Counted from the first letter of the stretch, positions 1-4,292 are shown. The stretch is 5,288 bases of DNA from JBDRGC01 sp043818215 (GCA_043818215.1 JBDRGC010000053.1:1-5288); one strand, 5' to 3'. Numbers and translations: made by a program. The notes: generated by a model not told the origin, from the sequence alone.

Positions 1-2670
1 GGTGGTGAGAATTTGCTTGAACTTCGGCCCGGGGGGAAGGCCGCGCGCCTGCAGGTCGTGGCCGGTTGTGTGTGGGGCTATATCTCTCCAGCGGGTGACA
101 TAGGCTTGCAGGGCCGCGCGGATCCCGTAAAAACCTCGGGACGATGGGCCTGGATCGTCAATGGCGCGGTAGGCCGCGTAAATAGCCAGCGAAGGTATCT
201 TTTCGAGGCGGGCGGTGATCTCGCTGGGTTTGGCCTCGGACATGTCTGGCAGATCGCTCCACAGGCAGCAGGCCGCTCGAATGGGATTTTTCAGGGCGCG
301 GGGGAGTCGCAATCGTTTGATCACGCCTCGGGCCTGTGCCCTGGGGAGGCGAATCAGCCACAGGGTGTAGATCAATGCCCTCTTTAACGGTATCTCCTTC
401 CAATCCAGTCCGAGGTTCCACGCCGGATCGGGATCGAGAGGTTCGAGATTAGAAATTTGAGAGTGAAGCCAATCGTCCCAGCTTAAATCTGGGTGGATGG
501 CTTCTAGTAAGCCGAGTTCGTGCAGACGGGTCAGCATTTGGGCGGCGTTCTCTTCGTTGATGATATTATCGAGTTCGTGACGGATGCGGTCGCCTGAGAT
601 GCGGTCGATGAGGGGCCGGGCCGCGAGCAGCAACTCGAGGGTGCGCTTACCGATGCGGAACCCGTAACGCTGCTCGTAACGCACGGCGCGCAACATGCGA
701 GTGGGATCGTCCACAAAGGAAATGGAGTGCAAGATACGCACCAGCCCCTGGCGCAGATCGTCGAAGCCGCCCCAATAGTCATGGAGTTCACCGTAGTGGC
801 GGCCATCGAGACGCAGAGCCAAAGTGTTGATGGTGAAATCGCGGCGGTGCAGGTCGAGTTTGATGCTGCCACGTTCGACAGTGGGCAGGGCAGTGGGGTG
901 GGTGTAGAACTCGGTGCGGGCGGTGATGAAATCCAGTGTCTCGGGGAGCGTGGAGCGGGGAGCGGGGAGCGGGGAGGGTGGAGCGGGGAGAGTCGCTGAT
1001 TCGCTGACTCGCTGACTCGCTGACTCGCCCGTGAGACGAAGGTGCGACGCACTTTCAAAGTGCGTCGCACCTTCGCACTCGCCGTCCGTCATCCGTCGTC
1101 CGTCGTCCGTCGGTTCCAAAAACCACTTCGCCGTGCCAAACCGCCCATGCACGGTGACGCGCCCGCCAAACTTGCGGCTCACGGCGCGCGCCAGGGCGAT
1201 GGCGTCACCTTCGACTACCAGATCGAAGTCCAGGCTGGGGTAACCCAGGAGCAGGTCGCGCACAAATCCGCCCACAATGTATAGGGCTATGCGCTGCTGC
1301 TGGGCAATCTCGGCGATGTCTGTAAGCAAGGCCAGGCGCGCCGGCGGAAGAGCGGTTTCGAGTTTGTCGGCCAGGTTCCGTTTCCCCGGCGGTGTGGCTT
1401 TGGGTGCCAGGATTGTCAGTAGATCGGTGCGGGTGACAATGCCGATTATCTCGCCACTCTCCGGCTCGACTACGGGAATTTGTCCCCAGCCGGTGTTGGT
1501 CATCACGTTTTGCAATTGTTCGATGGAATCGCCGGGAGCAATGCTGACCTCGCCAGCTTCCATCAGACCAGCGGCGGTCAGGTTGAGTTTGTGCGAGATG
1601 GCCCGGTCTACGGCGCGGCGGGTGAGCAGACCGACGATGGCCCCATTTTCTACGACCGGATAGCCCTCGTATCCGTAGCGCTGCATCCGTTGGGCAATCT
1701 CGTGAACCGGGGTGTCTAGGGCGAGCAGATGCGGGTCGCGTGACATGATCTCGGCGACAGTGACGGCCGGGCGAACGTGATCGGGCAGGAGGCGAATCAA
1801 CTCATCATGCACGAATTCCAAGTCTCCGGATTTGATGAGGGCTGCCGCAGCCCGCGGGTGGCCGCCTCCCCCGAAGCGGGCTGCGAGTCTGGCAACGTCT
1901 ATATTGTCGCTGGTGGAGCGGGCGATGAGCTGCACGCCGCCTCGGACAGAGATCAACAGAATTATGGCATCGGGATCAAGCAGGTCACGCAGTTTATGGG
2001 CTATGGTAGAGAGTTCCTCATCTATTTCGCGGGCTTCACCGGGAGCTACTATGATGGTATGTCCGTGAACAGAATGGCTTTCGATAGCTGCGCGCAGTTG
2101 CTCGTAAATGGCTTGCTGCTCGAGTGACAAGGGATGGTTAAGGTAGCCGGTGGCGATGGTCAGGCTGGCGCCTTGCTCCAACAAGCAGGCTGCGGCGCGC
2201 GCATCCCGCGGCGTGGTGCGGGTATAAGTCAGCGAGCCGGTATCCTCGTAGATACCCAGCAGCAGCAGGGTGGCCTGGACTATACTCAAATGGATGTCGC
2301 GTTCCTGGATGGCTTCGACGAAAACGGTGGCGTTGGCTCCGGTCTCTGCGAGGCTGACCTCCCACTCGGCGTGCAGATCGCGGCGCGGGGTGTGGTGATC
2401 TATCACGTGGACGCGCGTTTGCGGCCCCATGCCTTTGATGCTGGTCAGGGATTGGGTGTCGACCAGACATACCGATTCGATGGCCTGGCCGCGCAGATCA
2501 CGCGGGTCAACGAAAGGCAGTTCAGCCCCGTAGATGGTGATGAAAGCCCGCACGTTGCGGTTGATGCGGCGCGGCAAAACGGGCACTGCGGTCTCGTCAA
2601 TGAGATAAGCTCCCAGCAGAGATGCCAGAGCGTCGAAATCGGTTTGTTCGTGGGTGAGAATGATTTTCAT
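1..2670 (-). CDS. DHH-CBS-CBS-poly(A) polymerase/tRNA nucleotidyltransferase fusion protein (C-terminus cut by window edge)
   Basis: The frame is open for 890 codons from ATG at 2670 to the window edge. Residues 1-290 form a DHH/DHHA1 phosphoesterase (NrnA/RecJ superfamily): HEQTDFDA at 7-14, VDT at 70-72, DHH at 91-93 and GGGGHPRAAA at 267-276. Two CBS domains follow (about 303-360 and 366-421), then a class II CCA-adding/poly(A)-polymerase head: VGGFVRDLLLG at 466-476, the metal-binding D-x-D at 481-483, RRDFTIN at 609-615, and the neck DDPTRMLRAVRY at 654-665. Family knowledge: such long-form enzymes add A or CCA to tRNA 3' ends; the DHH part may act on small nucleotides or RNA ends. The first residues fit the DHH fold directly, which supports this start; no Shine-Dalgarno is visible. 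Residues about 521-577 are low-complexity and repeat-encoded, an in-frame insertion between KWFLEP and LDFITAR. The end at GPKFKQIL suggests only a short C-terminal piece is missing. Whether it adds A, CC or CCA cannot be told. Confidence 0.93.
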   Translation of the reverse strand, partial: MKIILTHEQTDFDALASLLGAYLIDETAVPVLPRRINRNVRAFITIYGAELPFVDPRDLRGQAIESVCLVDTQSLTSIKGMGPQTRVHVIDHHTPRRDLHAEWEVSLAETGANATVFVEAIQERDIHLSIVQATLLLLGIYEDTGSLTYTRTTPRDARAAACLLEQGASLTIATGYLNHPLSLEQQAIYEQLRAAIESHSVHGHTIIVAPGEAREIDEELSTIAHKLRDLLDPDAIILLISVRGGVQLIARSTSDNIDVARLAARFGGGGHPRAAAALIKSGDLEFVHDELIRLLPDHVRPAVTVAEIMSRDPHLLALDTPVHEIAQRMQRYGYEGYPVVENGAIVGLLTRRAVDRAISHKLNLTAAGLMEAGEVSIAPGDSIEQLQNVMTNTGWGQIPVVEPESGEIIGIVTRTDLLTILAPKATPPGKRNLADKLETALPPARLALLTDIAEIAQQQRIALYIVGGFVRDLLLGYPSLDFDLVVEGDAIALARAVSRKFGGRVTVHGRFGTAKWFLEPTDDGRRMTDGECEGATHFESASHLRLTGESASQRVSESATLPAPPSPLPAPRSTLPETLDFITARTEFYTHPTALPTVERGSIKLDLHRRDFTINTLALRLDGRHYGELHDYWGGFDDLRQGLVRILHSISFVDDPTRMLRAVRYEQRYGFRIGKRTLELLLAARPLIDRISGDRIRHELDNIINEENAAQMLTRLHELGLLEAIHPDLSWDDWLHSQISNLEPLDPDPAWNLGLDWKEIPLKRALIYTLWLIRLPRAQARGVIKRLRLPRALKNPIRAACCLWSDLPDMSEAKPSEITARLEKIPSLAIYAAYRAIDDPGPSSRGFYGIRAALQAYVTRWRDIAPHTTGHDLQARGLPPGPKFKQILTT
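434..461 (-). repeat. possible degenerate AATCTCC-type heptamer remnant inside the tRNA nucleotidyltransferase gene
   Basis: On the minus strand, 451-438 reads TAATCTCGAACCTC. This matches 12 of 14 positions of TAATCTCCAATCTC, the unit pair found at 4222-4235. It encodes ISNLEPL (residues about 739-745), close to the ISNLQSL tail of the LOG-family protein. The match is short and could be chance. Confidence 0.25.
941..989. repeat. heptamer array, unit GCGGGGA (7 units, intragenic)
   Basis: Seven contiguous 7-bp units without indels: TCGGGGA, GCGTGGA, GCGGGGA three times, GGGTGGA, GCGGGGA. It is a variant of the GTGGAGA family that fills 5069-5264. It encodes the Pro-rich stretch at residues about 561-577 of the minus-strand protein. 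Confidence 0.85.
993..1028. repeat. octamer array, unit TCGCTGAC (4.5 units, intragenic)
   Basis: Units TCGCTGAT, then TCGCTGAC three times, then a half unit TCGC. The same unit occurs at 2902-2957 and 3359-3398. Read on the minus strand it is stop-free and gives an eight-residue cycle (E-S-A-S-Q-R-V-S); the plus strand would give TGA stops. Confidence 0.88.
1037..1075. repeat. perfect 19-bp inverted repeat with 1-nt centre (intragenic palindrome)
   Basis: Arms 1037-1055 and 1057-1075 are exact reverse complements around C1056; the arm core is GGTGCGACGCAC. It lies between the octamer array and a heptamer array and is translated as residues about 532-545 of the minus-strand protein. The mRNA could form a very stable hairpin within the coding region. 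Confidence 0.9.
1084..1111. repeat. heptamer array, unit GTCCGTC (4 units, intragenic)
   Basis: Units GTCCGTC, ATCCGTC, GTCCGTC, GTCCGTC in uninterrupted 7-bp phase, encoding the TDDGRRMTDG segment just after KWFLEP in the minus-strand protein. Similar to the CGTCCGC/CGTCGCC units at 2958-2971. Confidence 0.8.
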
Positions 2671-2675
2671 GGCGG

Positions 2676-2736
2676 TGGCAAGTGGCAAGTTTGCATGTGG
2701 CAAGTTTGCATGTGTCACGTTTTCACGCTTCACGTT
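2676..2736. repeat. 15-bp tandem repeat plus TTCACG repeats in the 5' leader of the minus-strand gene
   Basis: TGGCAAGTTTGCATG occurs twice exactly in tandem (2683-2697 and 2698-2712), preceded by a partial copy TGGCAAG at 2676-2682. TTCACG follows at 2722-2727 and 2729-2734 (7-bp spacing), with GTCACG at 2714-2719. The repeats lie directly upstream of the ATG at 2670. Confidence 0.85.
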
Positions 2737-2767
2737 TCCCACTCCGTTACGCTTGTGGGACTGCGTA

Positions 2768-2773
2768 ATTGTA
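2768..2773 (-). promoter_or_regulatory. possible -10 element (TACAAT) for the DHH-CBS-polymerase gene
   Basis: The minus strand reads AAGTACAATTACG here, one mismatch from TATAAT, about 95 nt before the ATG at 2670. No convincing -35 is seen at 16-18 bp. The implied leader of about 90 nt contains the 15-bp tandem repeat. Weak evidence on sequence alone. Confidence 0.3.
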
Positions 2774-2790
2774 CTTCATTTGGCGAAAAT

Positions 2791-2826
2791 TGACCGTCGA
2801 CGACCAACCACCGACCGCTGACTCGC
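2791..2826. repeat. heptamer run (4 units) ending in one octamer
   Basis: Units TGACCGT, CGACGAC, CAACCAC and CGACCGC in 7-bp phase (2791-2818), followed directly by TGACTCGC (2819-2826). The same pattern, ending in the same octamer and CATACCTGCCCC, precedes the second palindrome at 3399. Confidence 0.7.
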
Positions 2827-2854
2827 CATACCTGCCCCAGACCTTCCAGGTTTT
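2820..2854. repeat. 35-bp direct repeat, copy 1 (left of the MazG-like gene)
   Basis: Identical over 35 bp to 3392-3426, in the same orientation and 572 bp away. It runs from GACTCGCCATACCTGCCCC through the palindrome's left arm. The two copies bracket the MazG-like gene. Confidence 0.9.
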
Positions 2855-2877
2855 TGCCCCAGACCTTCCAGGTTTTT
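2834..2877. repeat. 22-bp tandem duplication of the palindrome's left arm
   Basis: Two exact tandem copies of a 22-bp unit (2834-2855, 2856-2877) beginning GCCCCAGACCTTCC and ending in five Ts. The copy at 3411 has a single left arm, so the duplication is specific to this site. Confidence 0.92.
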
Positions 2878-2894
2878 GGAAACCTGGAAGGTCT
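2861..2894. repeat. palindromic element, perfect 15-bp arms (copy 1)
   Basis: AGACCTTCCAGGTTT (2861-2875), loop TTGG, then its exact reverse complement (2880-2894). Octamers lie on both sides. It is not followed by a T-run (TTACGTG) and does not follow a gene end, so it does not look like an intrinsic terminator. It more likely belongs to a dispersed palindromic repeat family. Confidence 0.9.
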
Positions 2895-2901
2895 TACGTG
2901 C

Positions 2902-2957
2902 CGACTCGCTGACTCGCTGACTCGTTGATTCGCTGACTCGCCGACTCGCCAACTCGC
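2902..2957. repeat. octamer array, unit TGACTCGC (7 units)
   Basis: Seven 8-bp units without indels: CGACTCGC, TGACTCGC, TGACTCGT, TGATTCGC, TGACTCGC, CGACTCGC, CAACTCGC. It passes without a gap into heptamers at 2958. Confidence 0.92.
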
Positions 2958-2999
2958 CGTCCGCCGTCGCCGGTCATCGGTCGCCGGTCATTGGTCAAT
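2958..2999. repeat. heptamer array, unit GGTCATC (6 units)
   Basis: CGTCCGC, CGTCGCC, GGTCATC, GGTCGCC, GGTCATT, GGTCAAT in strict 7-bp phase. GGTC units are the reverse complement of the GACC-type units at 2791-2818. The array ends eight bases before the TATAAT of the MazG-like gene and so occupies the expected -35 region. Confidence 0.85.
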
Positions 3000-3007
3000 T
3001 TTGCGGT

Positions 3008-3013
3008 TATAAT
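3008..3013 (+). promoter_or_regulatory. -10 element (TATAAT) of the MazG-like gene
   Basis: A perfect TATAAT lies nine bases before the ATG at 3023. Transcription would begin about at 3020, giving an almost leaderless mRNA, in keeping with the lack of a Shine-Dalgarno (the bases before ATG are CACCCCCCA). No -35 consensus is seen at 17 bp, where the heptamer array lies. Confidence 0.65.
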
Positions 3014-3022
3014 CACCCCCCA

Positions 3023-3319
3023 ATGAACATTCGCGAACTCACCCAAGCAATGCACAACTTCGTGAGCGCCAAAGGCTGGTATGAGCCTGACAGCCCGCGC
3101 CCGCAGACGCTTCGCAACCTGGCAATCTCCCTCGTTTTAGAAGCCTCCGAGGTTTTGGAGCATTTTCAATGGAACAGCGAAATCGACGATGACGATGGAC
3201 TTTCCGAAGAATTGGCCGATGTAGCCCTCTACCTGCTCCAGATTGCCAGCATCGCCGGGATTGATTTGGAAGAGGCAATTCTGGCAAAGCTGGAGCGGAA
3301 TTACGAGCGGGAGTGGTAG
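3023..3319 (+). CDS. MazG-like nucleotide pyrophosphohydrolase
   Basis: A 98-residue all-alpha protein of the small MazG-like/dCTPase type. Family knowledge: these enzymes cleave (d)NTPs to the monophosphate and pyrophosphate with Mg2+ and so clean or balance the nucleotide pool in the cytoplasm. Visible evidence: the metal-binding glutamates in LEASEVLEHFQW (E40, E43), the second motif EELADV (E63, D66), and the usual C-terminal IDLEEAILAKLERN. The length fits compact one-domain members; the acidic loop EIDDDDG (53-59) joins the two motifs. The ATG at 3023 follows a perfect TATAAT by nine bases and no other start fits. The gene stands alone between two repeat-filled gaps and is bracketed by 35-bp direct repeats; its own frame is free of repeats. 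The exact substrate cannot be told. Confidence 0.9.
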   Translation: MNIRELTQAMHNFVSAKGWYEPDSPRPQTLRNLAISLVLEASEVLEHFQWNSEIDDDDGLSEELADVALYLLQIASIAGIDLEEAILAKLERNYEREW

Positions 3320-3330
3320 GGCCAAGACCC

Positions 3331-3398
3331 CGACCGCCGACCGATGACCGCCGACCGCCGACTCGCCGACTCGCTGATTCGCTGACTCGCCGACTCGC
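3331..3398. repeat. heptamer array CGACCGC (4 units) passing into octamer array CGACTCGC (5 units)
   Basis: CGACCGC, CGACCGA, TGACCGC, CGACCGC (3331-3358) continue with no gap as CGACTCGC, CGACTCGC, TGATTCGC, TGACTCGC, CGACTCGC (3359-3398). The octamer is the heptamer with one extra T after CGAC, so the two unit types are evidently related. Confidence 0.9.
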
Positions 3399-3426
3399 CA
3401 TACCTGCCCCAGACCTTCCAGGTTTT
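3392..3426. repeat. 35-bp direct repeat, copy 2 (right of the MazG-like gene)
   Basis: Exact match to 2820-2854 in the same orientation, starting in the last octamer and running through CATACCTGCCCC into the left arm of the second palindrome. Confidence 0.9.
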
Positions 3427-3444
3427 CTGAAACCTGGAAGGTCT
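3411..3444. repeat. palindromic element, perfect 15-bp arms (copy 2)
   Basis: AGACCTTCCAGGTTT (3411-3425), loop TCTG, reverse complement at 3430-3444. The arms are identical to copy 1; only the loop differs. It lies 92 nt after the MazG-like stop codon and is followed by TACACA, not a T-run, so a terminator role is possible but unsupported. Confidence 0.9.
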
Positions 3445-3451
3445 TACACAC

Positions 3452-3486
3452 CGACTCGCTGACCACCGACCACCGACCGCTGAATA
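3452..3486. repeat. one octamer followed by heptamers
   Basis: CGACTCGC (3452-3459), then TGACCAC, CGACCAC, CGACCGC and a diverged TGAATA. The array resumes right after the palindromic element, so that element looks inserted into a pre-existing array. Confidence 0.75.
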
Positions 3487-3518
3487 TTCAATGTCCTCAA
3501 GTTAAGGGTTGGTGTCTG

Positions 3519-3535
3519 GCGGATTACGAATCCGC
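3519..3535. repeat. short inverted repeat, 7-bp arms
   Basis: GCGGATT, loop ACG, AATCCGC, all exact. It shares a GGAT/ATCC core with the hairpin at 3567-3587 and may form a pair with it as one dispersed unit. Confidence 0.6.
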
Positions 3536-3566
3536 TTGGAGCGTGCAAGAATCCCGGTTTTGCTCT

Positions 3567-3587
3567 TGTCGGATACTTGATCCGACA
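3567..3587. repeat. short inverted repeat, 8-bp arms
   Basis: TGTCGGAT, loop ACTTG, ATCCGACA, all exact. No T-run follows, so it is not an obvious terminator. It lies 60 nt upstream of the LOG-family start codon. Confidence 0.65.
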
Positions 3588-3615
3588 GCCACCTGCCCGC
3601 AACTAAATGACATTG

Positions 3616-3657
3616 ACTGAACACTGAATACTGAATACTGAAAACTGATGACTGATA
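3616..3657. repeat. heptamer array, unit ACTGAAT (6 units), containing a start codon
   Basis: ACTGAAC, ACTGAAT, ACTGAAT, ACTGAAA, ACTGATG, ACTGATA in unbroken 7-bp phase. The ATG of the LOG-family gene (3648-3650) spans the end of unit five, and TGA at 3639-3641 is an in-frame stop just upstream. Confidence 0.88.
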
Positions 3658-4292
3658 ACCCTACCACACACCGCATCACCGTCTTTGGCGGCTCTAAACC
3701 CACACCCGGCGAACCGGCTTACGAAGAAGCTTTGCAACTGGGACGACTCCTGGGGAGCGCGGGCTGCACCGTGCTTACCGGAGGCTATATCGGCACTATG
3801 GAAGCAGTATCCCGCGGGGCGGCAGAGGCCGGCGGTCACGTGATTGGCGTGACCTGCGACGAGATCGAAGCCTGGCGTCCTGTGTCGCCCAATCCCTGGG
3901 TGCAGGAAGAAATGCGTTATCCCACCCTGCGCCAGCGACTGTATGCCCTGATCGACAACTGCGACGCGGCCCTGGCTCTTCCCGGCGGAATCGGCACCCT
4001 GGCCGAGATTGCCATTATGTGGTCGCATTTGCAAACCGGGGCCGCCGCACCCCGACCACTGATTCTCATCGGAGCTGGCTGGCGAGCCACCCTCGAAGCC
4101 TTCTTCGACACCCTGGGCGAGTACACCGCCGAAAAACATCGCCACCTTCTAACCCTCGCCCCAAACGTCGAGACAGCCTTTCAAATACTTCAACCTCTCG
4201 TGCAACATCCCCGCGATGGGATAATCTCCAATCTCCAATCACTAATCTCCAATCTCCAATTCTTATGCCCGCCATCCAACCCGCCCGTCTGA
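3648..4292 (+). CDS. LOG-family protein (Rossmann fold, possible nucleoside 5'-monophosphate phosphoribohydrolase)
   Basis: A 214-residue protein of the LOG/'lysine decarboxylase-like' family. Family knowledge: characterised LOG enzymes hydrolyse cytokinin riboside or purine nucleoside 5'-monophosphates to base and ribose 5-phosphate; many bacterial members are untested. Visible evidence: a Rossmann-type start (ITVFGGS, 10-16), TGGYIGTMEAVSRGA (44-58), the catalytic signature PGGIGTLAE (112-120) preceded by the family's Arg-containing helix (RQRLYALI), and LILIGAGW (138-145). Start: an in-frame TGA at 3639 leaves ATG 3648 as the only reasonable choice, and both lie inside a heptamer array. 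The C-terminal tail from about residue 192 (ISNLQSLISNLQ) is encoded by a second heptamer array, and the last 28 bp overlap the next gene. The conserved core ends near residue 190, so the tail is probably an acquired extension. True substrate unknown. Confidence 0.88.
   Translation: MTDNPTTHRITVFGGSKPTPGEPAYEEALQLGRLLGSAGCTVLTGGYIGTMEAVSRGAAEAGGHVIGVTCDEIEAWRPVSPNPWVQEEMRYPTLRQRLYALIDNCDAALALPGGIGTLAEIAIMWSHLQTGAAAPRPLILIGAGWRATLEAFFDTLGEYTAEKHRHLLTLAPNVETAFQILQPLVQHPRDGIISNLQSLISNLQFLCPPSNPPV
4222..4263. repeat. heptamer array, unit CAATCTC (6 units), coding the LOG protein's tail
   Basis: TAATCTC, CAATCTC, CAATCAC, TAATCTC, CAATCTC, CAATTCT, which also reads as two 21-bp units. Twenty-one bp is seven codons, so each unit encodes the same seven residues. 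The array stops two bases before the ATG at 4265. Confidence 0.88.

Larger units (their letters stand above)
940..1111. repeat. composite repeat insertion within the tRNA nucleotidyltransferase gene
   Basis: About 171 nt holding, in plus-strand order, a G-rich heptamer array (941-989), an octamer array (993-1028), a long palindrome (1037-1075) and a second heptamer array (1084-1111). It corresponds to residues about 521-577 of the minus-strand protein and keeps the frame. The translation is Ser/Pro/Arg/Thr-rich, unlike the enzyme around it. The same octamer and palindrome architecture occurs in both intergenic regions, which supports it being an inserted repeat rather than native coding sequence. 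Confidence 0.85.
2786..3002. repeat. 217-bp composite repeat block bounded by 10-bp inverted repeats
   Basis: The ends are AAAATTGACC (2786-2795) and GGTCAATTTT (2993-3002), exact reverse complements. GCG lies immediately outside each end (2783-2785 and 3003-3005). Inside, in order: heptamers of TGACC/CGACC type, one octamer, a 22-bp tandem, a palindrome, seven octamers, and six heptamers of inverted GGTC type. The layout resembles a small non-autonomous element, but the inverted ends could also come from heptamers switching strand. Confidence 0.5.
2671..3022. other. divergent intergenic region, almost entirely repeats
   Basis: This 352-bp gap separates two divergently transcribed genes. Next to the minus-strand gene it holds a 15-bp tandem duplication and TTCACG repeats (2676-2736) and a possible -10 on the minus strand (2768-2773). 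A composite heptamer/octamer/palindrome block follows (2786-3002), then the TATAAT of the plus-strand gene. I see no additional gene here. Confidence 0.8.
3320..3647. other. intergenic region filled with repeats and hairpins
   Basis: This 328-bp gap holds, in order: heptamers then octamers (3331-3398), a palindromic element (3411-3444), more heptamers (3452-3486), a stretch with two short hairpins (3519-3587), and an ACTGAAT heptamer array that reaches the next start codon. No further gene and no clear promoter is seen; the LOG-family gene lacks an obvious TATAAT. Confidence 0.75.

Noticed and set aside
531..1070. 179-codon minus-strand ORF inside the tRNA nucleotidyltransferase gene
   Set aside because: It is another frame of the same strand; the conserved motifs are in the 1-2670 frame, and low-complexity Ser/Pro/Thr content marks this one as a shadow.
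1037..1075. Intron or intein
   Set aside because: The insert is far too short for an intein or self-splicing intron and has no splicing motifs; it is made of tandem repeats and a palindrome.
940..1111. Frameshift or pseudogene caused by the repeat insertion
   Set aside because: Codon counting from ATG 2670 gives exactly 890 codons to position 1, with all motifs in one frame on both sides of the insert.
2134..2793. 219-codon plus-strand ORF
   Set aside because: It is antisense to the DHH domain, whose motifs are clear on the minus strand, and it ends in the leader repeats.
2902..2957. CRISPR array
   Set aside because: The units are contiguous 8-mers with no spacers, and no cas genes are present; the same holds for the other arrays.
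3411..3444. Intrinsic terminator after the MazG-like gene
   Set aside because: The stem is strong but no T-run follows, and the same element occurs in a divergent region where no gene ends.
4019..4264. Upstream extension of the HEAT-like protein frame
   Set aside because: It lies inside the LOG-family gene in another frame, has Arg/Ser-rich shadow composition and runs through the heptamer array; ATG 4265 gives a clean protein start.
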